31,297 bases of DNA from an uncultured Lachnospiraceae bacterium (lineage in GTDB: Bacteria > Bacillota > Clostridia > Lachnospirales > Lachnospiraceae). Positions 1 to 7,825 of this stretch are shown piece by piece. The notes under the pieces were generated by a model. That model saw only the letters and a list, made by a program, of their open reading frames with translations. It was not told where the DNA came from and searched no databases. The position numbers were made by a program, and so were the translations under genes. Numbering within the stretch: position 1 is the first letter of the stretch; every line of letters begins with the position of its first letter. Location of the stretch: NCBI GenBank assembly GCA_910576895.1, contig CAJTJZ010000003.1:28692-59988 (forward strand), given 5' to 3'.

Positions 1-795
1 AAACAGGTGGAAGAAGCCGGAAAATCAATTTTCTTTTTACTAGAGGCAAATCCCGGACCGGGACTTGGAATTTTACTTGCTTATTGTATTGCAGGAAAAG
101 GAAGTGCAAAGAGTTCTGCAGGTGGTGCAGCAATTATTCATTTCTTAGGTGGAATTCATGAAATTTATTTTCCATACATATTGATGAATCCATTACTTTT
201 ACTTGCAGTAATCGCAGGTGGTGCAAGCGGAATCTTTACCTTTAGTTTATTTCACGTAGGTTTAACAGGACCGGCTTCTCCGGGAAGCATTATCTCTATT
301 TTAATGATGTGTGAACGTCATTCTTATATTGGATTAATTCTTGGTGTTGTGATTGCAGCGGTAATTTCTTTTATTATTGCATTGCCATTGCTTCGATTCG
401 CAGGAAAAGATACAAGTTTGGAGGATGCAACTGCACAGAAAGATCAAATGAAAAATAAATCAAAGGGAATTTCAGAACAAACAGGAAAGAATGAAATTAG
501 CAAAGATGGATTAATTAAAATTGCATTTGCCTGTGATGCTGGTATGGGTTCAAGTGCTATGGGTGCAACTGTTTTAAAGAAAAAGATTGATAAAGTAGGA
601 CTTAAAAATATTGATGTAATTCATACACCAGTATCTTCGATTCCAGCAGATATTGATATTGTAGTAACACATCAAGAACTTGGAGAACGTGCAGCACATA
701 GCAATCCAAATGCAAGGTTAATTTTAATTACAAATTTTCTTGCTGCACCAGAATATGAGGAGTTAATTGCTGATTTGCAGAAAATAAGAGGATAA
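1..795 (+). CDS. mtlA: PTS mannitol-specific EIICB component, 3'-terminal part
   Basis: The reading frame is open from base 1, so the true start lies outside the window. The protein imports mannitol across the membrane and phosphorylates it to mannitol-1-phosphate. The first ~130 visible residues are hydrophobic and are the end of the IIC membrane domain. A charged linker (~residues 138-165) leads to a cytoplasmic IIB domain with the signature C-D-A-G-M-G-S-S-A-M-G-A; its phosphorylated cysteine codon is at 532-534. Only 28 bases separate it from the mtlR homologue, and mtlF follows, so this is a split system with EIIA as a separate protein. The IIB signature is highly characteristic of MtlA. 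Hexitol specificity rests on family resemblance; mannitol is most likely. Confidence 0.93.
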   Translation, partial: KQVEEAGKSIFFLLEANPGPGLGILLAYCIAGKGSAKSSAGGAAIIHFLGGIHEIYFPYILMNPLLLLAVIAGGASGIFTFSLFHVGLTGPASPGSIISILMMCERHSYIGLILGVVIAAVISFIIALPLLRFAGKDTSLEDATAQKDQMKNKSKGISEQTGKNEISKDGLIKIAFACDAGMGSSAMGATVLKKKIDKVGLKNIDVIHTPVSSIPADIDIVVTHQELGERAAHSNPNARLILITNFLAAPEYEELIADLQKIRG

Positions 796-823
796 TAGTT
801 ATCATAATGCAAAGGAGAATACT

Positions 824-2914
824 ATGGATCTGACACCTCGTTTAAAACGTATTTTAATGATTATGCTGGAAAGAGATCAGGCAATTGCCATAAAAGATCT
901 GGCAGCAGCAATTGGGGTCAGTAAGCGGACAGTACAGCGTGAACTGGAATATGCAAAAAATATATTAAAAAAGTCATACAATATTATATTTGAAACAAAA
1001 ACAGGAGTTGGTGTATGGCTTTCTGGTAGCGAAGAAGATAAAAAGCAGCTTTTAGAAGAATTAAAAGGAATGGATAATTATGATGTAAGCGATAGAGAAG
1101 AAAGAAGAAAAAGGCTGCTTTTAGAGATACTAAAAGAAAAAGGATTAAAAAAGTTATTTTATTATGCCAGCCAGTTTCAAGTAAGTGAAGCAACGATTAG
1201 TACCGATTTAGAAGCGATCGAAGGGTGGCTGAAGGAATACCAGCTTTTTATTACAAGAAAGCCGGGAAGTGGTATTGAAGTAAATGGCACAGAAGGAAGT
1301 TACCGCAGAGCGATTCGAGCATTTATTGAGGAAAATATAGATACGCATTTGCTAGAAGAATCTTATGAAGTGGTGGAAGAAACACAAGACTGGCAATTGA
1401 AAGAATTTTATGGAATTGGAAAGATTTTAAAAGAAGATATTTTAAGACGTGTTGTAAAGTGTATTTCTTTAATAGATGAAAAAAAAGTAATGACATTAAC
1501 AGATAATTCTTATCTTGGGCTTGTGCTTCATATTTCCATTGCAATTAGCCGTATTTTAAAAAATGAAATTATTGAGCAAAAAGAACAATGGGAACTGCCA
1601 AGAGATGAAGATTATCGTTTGGCAGAAAAAATTGTAAAAAAATTGGAGGAAGAATTTTCTATTGAAATTCCTCAGATGGAAACAGCCTATATTTGTCTGC
1701 ATATTAAAGGTGCAAAACATCAGGGGATTGAATGGGATGGACAAAAAACAATAGAGGTAGAGCAAAAAGAACTTTTAAATCTAGTGAATGAAATGATTAA
1801 TGCCTATGATGAAGAAAGTGCATTTCTTATTAAACAAGATAATGATTTTATTCAAGGACTTTTGGCACATTTGCAGCCAACATTTATTCGACTTATTTAT
1901 GATATGAAAATATCAAATCCTATTTTGAAAGATATTCGTATTGCCTATCCAGATATATTTGAACGAAGTAAAAAGGCAGCGGCTGTTTTAGAAAGATGGA
2001 TTAAAAAGCCCGTTCCAGAAGAAGAAATTGGATTTCTTGCCATTCATTTTGGAGCAGCTCAAGTTCGAGCAGAGGGAAAAAAAGAGCAGATACGACAAGT
2101 AACGATTGGAATTGTATGTGCCAGTGGAATTGGAATTTCCAGATTAATGCTTTCAAAGTTAGATAAAATTTTTAAAGAAAGAATCCATTTGGAAGCTTAT
2201 GGAAAAAATGATATTACCCCTTATATTGCAAGCAGACTAGACTTTTTTATTAGTAGTATTCCGCTTCGGCAAATAGAGGCAGATGTTCTTCAAGTAAATC
2301 CACTATTAACAGCAAGTGATATTGAAAAAATCAAGCAAAAGCTTTACCACTATGAACGTCTTCCAAAAAAGGGACAGGAAAAAAGTATTTTTACGGTACA
2401 ATTAGAACAAGTAAATCTTTTAGCAATGCAGATTAAAACCATTTTACGATATTTTGAAGTTTTTCGAGTAAGTAATGATATTACTTTTGAAGAACTTGTA
2501 ATGGCAATTTCAGAAAAAATATCGCCATATAAAGACAGACAAGTAATGATACAAGAGGCAATTGAAAGAAGAGAAAAGCTTGGAAGTCAAATTTTTGCAG
2601 AATTTGGTTTTGCACTATTACATACAAGAACAAAAGGAGCAGCAAGACCAAGTTTTCATATTTGGACAACAAAGGACTTAAAGCCGTTTCTTGATTCGTA
2701 TTTTAAAGGAATCCATGTTGTTCTTGTGATGTTAGTTCCAATAGATGATAATATCCAAATCAATAGTGAAATTTTCGGATATATTAGCAGTAGCTTAATT
2801 GAGGATTATGATTTTTTAACTGTTCTTAAAACAGGGGAAAAAGCAAGAATTGAAACGGTGCTATCAGAGAATTTGCGAAAATTTTTTAATCAGTATTTAA
2901 ATAAGATGCAATAA
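824..2914 (+). CDS. mtlR: MtlR-type PRD-containing transcriptional activator
   Basis: A 696-residue regulator of the hexitol operon, controlled by PTS phosphorylation. Visible order: N-terminal DeoR/HTH_11-like helix-turn-helix (~1-60), second HTH region (~85-165), PRD1 (~190-295), PRD2 (~310-415), an EIIB-like domain with C432 in C-A-S-G-I-G, and an EIIA-like domain with H600 in L-L-H-T-R-T. PRD histidines are at H236, H293, H349 and H408. This set closely matches the phosphorylated residues known in Bacillus MtlR (four PRD histidines, one EIIB cysteine, one EIIA histidine), so all control points look intact. By analogy it activates transcription when hexitol draws phosphate off the PTS. It lies between mtlA and mtlF in the same direction. 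Its operator is not seen and is probably upstream of mtlA, outside the window. Confidence 0.92.
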   Translation: MDLTPRLKRILMIMLERDQAIAIKDLAAAIGVSKRTVQRELEYAKNILKKSYNIIFETKTGVGVWLSGSEEDKKQLLEELKGMDNYDVSDREERRKRLLLEILKEKGLKKLFYYASQFQVSEATISTDLEAIEGWLKEYQLFITRKPGSGIEVNGTEGSYRRAIRAFIEENIDTHLLEESYEVVEETQDWQLKEFYGIGKILKEDILRRVVKCISLIDEKKVMTLTDNSYLGLVLHISIAISRILKNEIIEQKEQWELPRDEDYRLAEKIVKKLEEEFSIEIPQMETAYICLHIKGAKHQGIEWDGQKTIEVEQKELLNLVNEMINAYDEESAFLIKQDNDFIQGLLAHLQPTFIRLIYDMKISNPILKDIRIAYPDIFERSKKAAAVLERWIKKPVPEEEIGFLAIHFGAAQVRAEGKKEQIRQVTIGIVCASGIGISRLMLSKLDKIFKERIHLEAYGKNDITPYIASRLDFFISSIPLRQIEADVLQVNPLLTASDIEKIKQKLYHYERLPKKGQEKSIFTVQLEQVNLLAMQIKTILRYFEVFRVSNDITFEELVMAISEKISPYKDRQVMIQEAIERREKLGSQIFAEFGFALLHTRTKGAARPSFHIWTTKDLKPFLDSYFKGIHVVLVMLVPIDDNIQINSEIFGYISSSLIEDYDFLTVLKTGEKARIETVLSENLRKFFNQYLNKMQ

Positions 2915-2965
2915 AAAATCTAAGAAAACTTTAAACAATTTATTTAAAATAAAGGAGGAGTTATT

Positions 2966-3430
2966 ATGTTTTTTTCAAAGAAAGGAAAAAAAGAGGAAAA
3001 GAAATTGGAGCTTTTATATCGTGAGAATGTAAAGGTAAACTGCAAACCAGATACCAAGGAAAATGTTATTCGTGCCGTAGGACAGATGCTAGTAGATACT
3101 GGATATGTAGAACAGCCTTATGTAGATGCTATGGTAAAAAGAGAAGAAAGTTTTTCTACTTATATGGGAAATGAGCTGGCACTGCCACATGGTGTAGAGG
3201 AAGCAAAGAAAGAAATTAAAGCTTCTGGCATTGCTGTTATGATTTTTCCAGAGGGGACAGAATGGGGAAATGAAAAAGCAAAAATTGTTGTTGGAATTGC
3301 TGGTGTTGGAGAGGAGCATTTGCAGATTCTTTCGATTCTTGCAGATAAGGTCTTAGAGGAAGGTAATGTAGAGAAACTAACAAAAGGCAGTGTAGATGAA
3401 GTTTATGAAATGTTAAAAGGAGGGATGTAG
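2966..3430 (+). CDS. mtlF: PTS mannitol-specific EIIA component
   Basis: A 154-residue cytoplasmic EIIA that passes phosphate from HPr to the IIB domain of MtlA. The active-site motif N-E-L-A-L-P-H-G puts the phosphorylated histidine at H75. The family core begins at about residue 15; before it lies a short Lys/Glu-rich extension starting M-F-F-S-K-K. A GGAGG ribosome binding site precedes the ATG. It ends one base before the downstream sugar-phosphate kinase, whose ribosome binding site lies inside this gene, which suggests translational coupling. It belongs to the mtlA-mtlR-mtlF operon. Confidence 0.93.
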   Translation: MFFSKKGKKEEKKLELLYRENVKVNCKPDTKENVIRAVGQMLVDTGYVEQPYVDAMVKREESFSTYMGNELALPHGVEEAKKEIKASGIAVMIFPEGTEWGNEKAKIVVGIAGVGEEHLQILSILADKVLEEGNVEKLTKGSVDEVYEMLKGGM

Positions 3431-3431
3431 G

Positions 3432-4364
3432 ATGATTGTTACTGTAACAATGAATCCTGCAATTGATAAGACAGTCGATGTAGAAATATTAGAGCGTGGA
3501 GGATTAAATAGAATTAAACACGTAGAACTTGATGCTGGAGGAAAAGGAATTAATGTTTCTAAAACAATTCATGAAATTGGCGGCAGTAGTATTGTAACTG
3601 GATTTATTGCGGGAAATACTGGAAAGATTATAAAAAATGTTATGGATGAATGGAAAATAGTAAGTGATTTTATTGAAGTTTCTGGTGAAACAAGAACCAA
3701 TACAAAAGTATTTGAAAAGCAGGGAGATTTAACAGAATTAAATGAACCCGGTCCATTCGTACAAGAAAAGGATATGGAAGCATTGCTTGCAAAGTTAGAA
3801 GGTTATGCAGACAAGGATACTTTATTTGTATTAGCAGGAAGTGTTCCATGTGGTGTAGATACAGATATTTATAAAAGAATAATTGAAATGGTACATAAGA
3901 AAGGTGCAAAAGTATTATTAGATGCAGATGGGGAATTATTTACAAATGCAGTAACGGCAAAGCCAGATATTATAAAACCAAATCGGATTGAATTAGAGCA
4001 ATATGCAGGAATGGATTATATTGCATCGGAACAGGAACTTTTCCGAATGGCAAAAAGTCTTGTGGAAGATGGTATTGAAACGGTTGTTGTTTCCATGGGA
4101 AAAAGTGGGGCACTTTTCCTTCAAGGAGATTATCAAGTGAAATGTCCGGGATTAAAAGTAAAAGCACATTCTACCGTAGGAGCAGGAGATGCTATGGTAG
4201 CAGCATTATCTTATGCATGGGATAAAAAAATGACAGCAAAAGAAACGGTAACTTTGTGTATGGCAGTTTCTGCAGGTGCAGTTACAACGATTGGAACAAA
4301 ACCACCAACAAGGGAAATGGTGGACGATTTGATGGAGCAGGTAGTAATAGAAGAATTAAAGTAA
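3432..4364 (+). CDS. fruK: 1-phosphofructokinase (PfkB family)
   Basis: A 310-residue PfkB-family sugar-phosphate kinase. It opens with the T-M-N-P-A-I-D motif typical of the FruK/LacC branch, carries the D-A-G-G-K-G-I-N-V-S substrate-binding signature near residue 36, and ends with G-A-G-D-A-M in which D253 is the expected catalytic base. The branch phosphorylates fructose-1-P (FruK) or tagatose-6-P (LacC). No fructose PTS gene is near it; instead it sits within a mannitol PTS operon, one base after mtlF and just before a SorE-like dehydrogenase. I infer that it converts fructose-1-P, formed from mannitol-1-P, to fructose-1,6-bisphosphate. Tagatose-6-P or another ketohexose phosphate cannot be excluded. 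Confidence 0.85.
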   Translation: MIVTVTMNPAIDKTVDVEILERGGLNRIKHVELDAGGKGINVSKTIHEIGGSSIVTGFIAGNTGKIIKNVMDEWKIVSDFIEVSGETRTNTKVFEKQGDLTELNEPGPFVQEKDMEALLAKLEGYADKDTLFVLAGSVPCGVDTDIYKRIIEMVHKKGAKVLLDADGELFTNAVTAKPDIIKPNRIELEQYAGMDYIASEQELFRMAKSLVEDGIETVVVSMGKSGALFLQGDYQVKCPGLKVKAHSTVGAGDAMVAALSYAWDKKMTAKETVTLCMAVSAGAVTTIGTKPPTREMVDDLMEQVVIEELK

Positions 4365-4417
4365 TAACATAATATAATAGGCAATTGTGTTTGATTTTAG
4401 AAATGGAGGTATATAAG

Positions 4418-5692
4418 ATGAAAACAAAAGCAGTTAGAATGTATAATGCAAGAGATTTAAGATTAGAGGAATTTGAATTGCCAGAAATAAAGGACGATGA
4501 AATTCTTGTAAGAGTAGTGAGCGATAGTATTTGTATGTCAACTTATAAATTAGTGGAGCAGGGAAAGAAACATAAAAGAGCACCACAAAATATTGATACC
4601 AATCCGATTATTATTGGCCATGAATTTGCAGGTGTGATTGTTAAGGTAGGAGCAAAATGGCAGCATCAGTTTAAGCCGGGACAAAAGTTTGCACAGCAGC
4701 CAGCGTTAAATTATAAAGGAAGTCTTGCTTCTCCGGGATATTCTTATGAATATTTTGGTGGTGCTTGTACTTACTGTGTAATTCCGCAGGAAGTAATGGA
4801 ACTTGGCTGTTTAATGAACTATGATGGAGATAGTTTCTTTGAAGCTTCCCTTGGTGAACCAATGAGTTGTATTATTGGTGGTTATCATGCGAATTATCAT
4901 ACAAATAAAAGAAATTATACACATACAATGGGAACAAAAAGCAATGGAAATATTTTAATTATGGGTGGTTGTGGACCAATGGGACTTGGTGCTGTAAGTT
5001 ATGGGATTCAGTTTGAAAACCGTCCAAAACGAATTGTTGTTACCGATGTTAGTGATGATAGAATTGCTCGTGCAAAAGAAATGATTACCATAGAGCAGGC
5101 AAAAGAAAAAGGTGTAGAATTATCTTATGTTAATACAGCTTCTATGGAAAATCCAATTGAAGAATTGATGGCAATGACAGAAGGCCATGGCTATGATGAT
5201 GTTTTTGTCTATGTGCCAAATAAACAAGTAGCAGAAATGGGAGATAAACTTTTGGCATTTGATGGTTGTATGAATTTCTTTGCAGGTCCAACGGATAATC
5301 AGTTTAAGGCAGAAATCAATCTTTATAATGCACATTATACAAGCACACATATTCTTGGAACAACAGGCGGTAACAATGATGATTTAATTGAAGCAAATAG
5401 ACTAGCAGCCGCAGGGCAGATTGAGCCAGCAGTTATGGTAACGCATGTGGGAGGTATTGATAGCATTATTGATGCAACACTAAATCTTCCAAAGATTCCG
5501 GGTGGAAAGAAATTGACTTATACTATGTTTGATATGCCATTAACTGCAATTGATGATTTTGCAGAACTTGGAAAAACAGATCCATTATTTGCAAAATTAG
5601 ATGAAGCATGTAAACGTAATCGAGGTATGTGGAGTGCAGAAGCAGAAAGAATTTTATTTGATCATTTTGGAGTAAAACCAGAAGAAGTATAA
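4418..5692 (+). CDS. SorE-like zinc-dependent sugar-phosphate dehydrogenase
   Basis: A 424-residue medium-chain dehydrogenase/reductase. It resembles L-sorbose-1-phosphate reductase (SorE) along its length: N-P-I-I-I-G-H-E-F near the zinc site, K-W-Q-H-Q-F-K-P-G-Q, G-Y-D-D-V-F-V-Y-V-P-N, and D-G-C-M-N-F-F-A-G-P. The Rossmann motif G-G-C-G-P-M-G-L-G-A is present. Catalytic zinc ligands are likely C in S-I-C-M-S and H-E in G-H-E-F; the four-cysteine structural zinc lobe of classical alcohol dehydrogenases is absent, as expected here. I chose the ATG at 4418 because GGAGG lies at the right spacing; an in-frame ATG at 4385 has none. SorE acts on the carbonyl beside the phosphorylated carbon. The analogous reaction on mannitol-1-P gives fructose-1-P, the substrate of the kinase upstream. 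The activity is inferred. Confidence 0.85.
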   Translation: MKTKAVRMYNARDLRLEEFELPEIKDDEILVRVVSDSICMSTYKLVEQGKKHKRAPQNIDTNPIIIGHEFAGVIVKVGAKWQHQFKPGQKFAQQPALNYKGSLASPGYSYEYFGGACTYCVIPQEVMELGCLMNYDGDSFFEASLGEPMSCIIGGYHANYHTNKRNYTHTMGTKSNGNILIMGGCGPMGLGAVSYGIQFENRPKRIVVTDVSDDRIARAKEMITIEQAKEKGVELSYVNTASMENPIEELMAMTEGHGYDDVFVYVPNKQVAEMGDKLLAFDGCMNFFAGPTDNQFKAEINLYNAHYTSTHILGTTGGNNDDLIEANRLAAAGQIEPAVMVTHVGGIDSIIDATLNLPKIPGGKKLTYTMFDMPLTAIDDFAELGKTDPLFAKLDEACKRNRGMWSAEAERILFDHFGVKPEEV

Positions 5693-5711
5693 AAAAAGAA
5701 AGGAAAAGGCT

Positions 5712-5975
5712 ATGGTATCGAAAAAAATAACAGTAAAAAATCAATCGGGTCTTCATGCAAGGCCAGCAGGAATTTTGGCAAAGGCAGCAGGAGAATGTAA
5801 ATCTGATGTAAAAATTCTTGTAGGAGAAAAAACAATTCCTGCGAAAAATATTTTAAAGCTTATGGCAGCAGCAATTAAATGTGGTACAGAAATTGAGCTT
5901 CAATGTGATGGAGAAACAGAAGAAGCAGATTTAGAAAGCTTAACAGCATTGATTGAAAGCGGATTTGGAGAATAA
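5712..5975 (+). CDS. HPr-family phosphocarrier lacking the regulatory serine
   Basis: An 87-residue HPr-fold protein, last gene of the hexitol operon, 19 bases after the dehydrogenase. The PEP/EI-dependent phosphorylation site H15 is intact in S-G-L-H-A-R-P-A. The position of Ser46, which HPr kinase phosphorylates in Firmicute HPr, is Asn46 (A-K-N-I-L-K-L-M), and the neighbouring I-M-G-V-M-S surface used for CcpA binding is replaced by I-L-K-L-M-A-A. It is therefore expected to carry phosphate for the PTS but to escape HPr-kinase/CcpA control. This is the mirror image of Crh, which keeps Ser46 but lacks His15. A dedicated phosphocarrier for MtlF/MtlR is the simplest reading. A general ptsH elsewhere is presumed but not visible. 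Confidence 0.9.
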   Translation: MVSKKITVKNQSGLHARPAGILAKAAGECKSDVKILVGEKTIPAKNILKLMAAAIKCGTEIELQCDGETEEADLESLTALIESGFGE

Positions 5976-6004
5976 GTATAGTATAATTTAAAAAAGAAAT
6001 TCAT

Positions 6005-6040
6005 AAAAAATGAGCTAATGATATCGTTGGCTCATTTTTT
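6005..6040 (+). terminator. Rho-independent terminator of the hexitol operon
   Basis: The arms at 6005-6015 and 6030-6040 pair perfectly over 11 bases (AAAAAATGAGC with GCTCATTTTTT), and the 3' arm ends in a run of six T. It lies about 30 bases after the HPr stop codon. Confidence 0.9.
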
Positions 6041-6140
6041 ATCGTTTTCCCTATTTCTAAGGTATAAAATAATGCAATAAGACCAATACTGAACTATGTG
6101 AAACCGTAAACATAATAGTTATAAGAAAGAAGGTAATAAT

Positions 6141-6329
6141 ATGAAAGCATATGTAGATCCTGATTTATGTATTGGCTGTGGAGTTTGTGCAGGAACATGT
6201 CCAAGTGTATTTGAAATTAATGATGATGGAAAAGCAGAGGCAGTTCATGAACCAGAAGAAGGGGAAAAGGATAGTGCAATAGAAGCAAGAGATAATTGTC
6301 CAGTATCTGCAATCTCCATAGAGGAATAA
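6141..6329 (+). CDS. Single-cluster [4Fe-4S] ferredoxin
   Basis: A 62-residue acidic electron carrier. Cysteines C10, C13, C16 (C-I-G-C-G-V-C) and C53 (N-C-P-V) are the expected ligands of one [4Fe-4S] cluster. C20 precedes a proline in T-C-P; it corresponds to the cysteine that forms a disulfide in some Desulfovibrio ferredoxins, but no partner cysteine is present here, so it is probably free. An AAGAAAGAAGG ribosome binding site precedes the ATG. It is monocistronic between two terminators. Typical of anaerobic clostridia; its redox partner cannot be told from context. Confidence 0.95.
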   Translation: MKAYVDPDLCIGCGVCAGTCPSVFEINDDGKAEAVHEPEEGEKDSAIEARDNCPVSAISIEE

Positions 6330-6360
6330 TACTCTTTCTTTTTTATAGGCAAAAGTGAAA

Positions 6361-6394
6361 AAAAGGAACAGTAGCATTATTTGCTGTTCCTTTT
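6361..6394 (+). terminator. Terminator after ferredoxin
   Basis: The arms at 6361-6371 (AAAAGGAACAG) and 6384-6394 (CTGTTCCTTTT) pair perfectly around a 12-base loop. It lies about 30 bases after the ferredoxin stop codon. Confidence 0.85.
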
Positions 6395-6474
6395 ATGATG
6401 CTAGAAGTTATTTTTATATTTACTTTGGAAAGAAAATTTGATAAAATAAGACAAAAAATACAAAAAGGATAGAT

Positions 6475-7707
6475 GTGAGTTATATGGAATTAATGAATTG
6501 GGAATATGTAGATTATCATTCTGGAAATAGAAAAGCAAAATTTCGCAATCTTTCGGACTTTGAACCTTCCAATCAATCAAAAAAGGGAAAAAAAGGAATT
6601 GGGATATGGCTTTTCTTCTTTTTTTTGGTTGTTGTTTTAAATTTGATTGCATGGTTTAGCAGTGCTTTTTGTGATTTTTATATTAAAACAATCTTTCCTA
6701 TCTGGGGCAGAACCTATGGCTGGCTTTGTGGTCTTGTTCCTTTTTCCGTTGGAGAAAAAATGCTTTGTATTGCAGTGATTTTAATACTATGTTTTTTGAT
6801 TCTTGCCATATTTTGGCTTATTGGAGGTTTGTTGTTTCAAATTACGTGGATAAAAACAGTTTTTGGCATTTATGGAAGTATCTTAGCATGGATTTTTTTG
6901 GCAGTGCTATGGATTATGACATTAAATTGTACCATTCTCTATCATGCTTCTACCTTTGATCAAAAATATATGCCTTCCAGAATAGAGAAGAAGTATTCTG
7001 TAGAAGATTTAACAAAGTTAAGAAATTATGTTGTAGGACAGATCAATCTCTTAGCACCACAGCTTACAAGAGATGAGGAGGGTTATCTTATTTATAATGA
7101 AGATATTCCTGATAGAGCAAGAAAAGAAGTACAAAAACTGGGAGAAAGTTATGATCAATTAAAAGGGTATTATCCACGTTCCAAACCGATTTCTTTTTCA
7201 GGTTTTATGAGTCAAATGCATATGGCAGGGTATTATTTTCCTTTTTCTATGGAAACAAATTATAATGATACTATGTATATTGCGAATAAACCATCTACAA
7301 TTTGTCATGAATTAGCACATTTAAAAGGTTTTATTTATGAAGATGAAGCTGGACTGATTGGATATTTGGCTTGTATTACATCAGAAGATCTTTTTTTTCA
7401 ATATTGTGGTTACATAAATGTTTATAATTATATTGAGCGTGATTTTAGAAATGCAGTTTCAGAAAAGAAATATAAAAAATGTGTAAAGATAAATGAATAT
7501 GCAGAGAGAGATAATATATTTTTAACAGAAGAAGCATGGAAGGAAGTGGAGGAAAAAGCAATTTTTTCTACAGAAACAGTTGATGTATGGTCAGATAAAT
7601 TTACTACCACTTCACTTAAATTAAATGGAGTAAAGATTGGTATGGAAGTTTATAATAAAGTGGTAGATCTTTTACTAAAATATTATGATGGAAAAATAGA
7701 AACATAA
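6475..7707 (+). CDS. DUF3810-like membrane protein with HExxH motif
   Basis: About 410 residues. A polar N-terminus (~1-38) is followed by three hydrophobic segments (~40-63, ~95-122, ~130-155), then a long hydrophilic domain with C-H-E-L-A-H. This HExxH (H278, E279, H282) and the acidic E-D-E-A about ten residues later fit a zinc metallopeptidase of the DUF3810 type; activity and substrate are unknown. The start is probably GTG at 6475, five bases after AAGGAT; the ATG at 6484 would be too far from that site. A possible promoter is TTTACT (6419-6424), 17 bases, TAAAAT (6442-6447). It stands alone, between the ferredoxin terminator and a double hairpin. Confidence 0.8.
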   Translation: MSYMELMNWEYVDYHSGNRKAKFRNLSDFEPSNQSKKGKKGIGIWLFFFFLVVVLNLIAWFSSAFCDFYIKTIFPIWGRTYGWLCGLVPFSVGEKMLCIAVILILCFLILAIFWLIGGLLFQITWIKTVFGIYGSILAWIFLAVLWIMTLNCTILYHASTFDQKYMPSRIEKKYSVEDLTKLRNYVVGQINLLAPQLTRDEEGYLIYNEDIPDRARKEVQKLGESYDQLKGYYPRSKPISFSGFMSQMHMAGYYFPFSMETNYNDTMYIANKPSTICHELAHLKGFIYEDEAGLIGYLACITSEDLFFQYCGYINVYNYIERDFRNAVSEKKYKKCVKINEYAERDNIFLTEEAWKEVEEKAIFSTETVDVWSDKFTTTSLKLNGVKIGMEVYNKVVDLLLKYYDGKIET

Positions 7708-7740
7708 TGATTAAAAATTATATAAGTATTAATATCATTT

Positions 7741-7775
7741 TATACTAAGCGGTCAGTTTTTTGACCGCTAGTATA
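7741..7775 (+). terminator. Strong hairpin after the DUF3810 gene
   Basis: The arms 7741-7755 and 7762-7775 pair over 14 bp with one bulged A at 7748, enclosing the loop GTTTTT. The core is GCGGTCA/TGACCGC. There is no clear T-run after it; it is the first of two adjacent hairpins between convergent genes and may work on either strand. Confidence 0.7.
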
Positions 7776-7777
7776 GT

Positions 7778-7818
7778 TATTTCCTGTCATGCTTGCAAAG
7801 AAAGCATGACTTTTATTT
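7778..7818 (+). terminator. Second hairpin, copy 1 of a duplicated element
   Basis: GTCATGCTT (7786-7794) pairs with AAGCATGAC (7802-7810) around a 7-base loop and is followed by TTTTATTT, a convincing terminator. The 23 bases 7778-7800 are identical to 18800-18822, where the same hairpin also follows another terminator. Confidence 0.8.
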
Positions 7819-7825
7819 ATAATTT

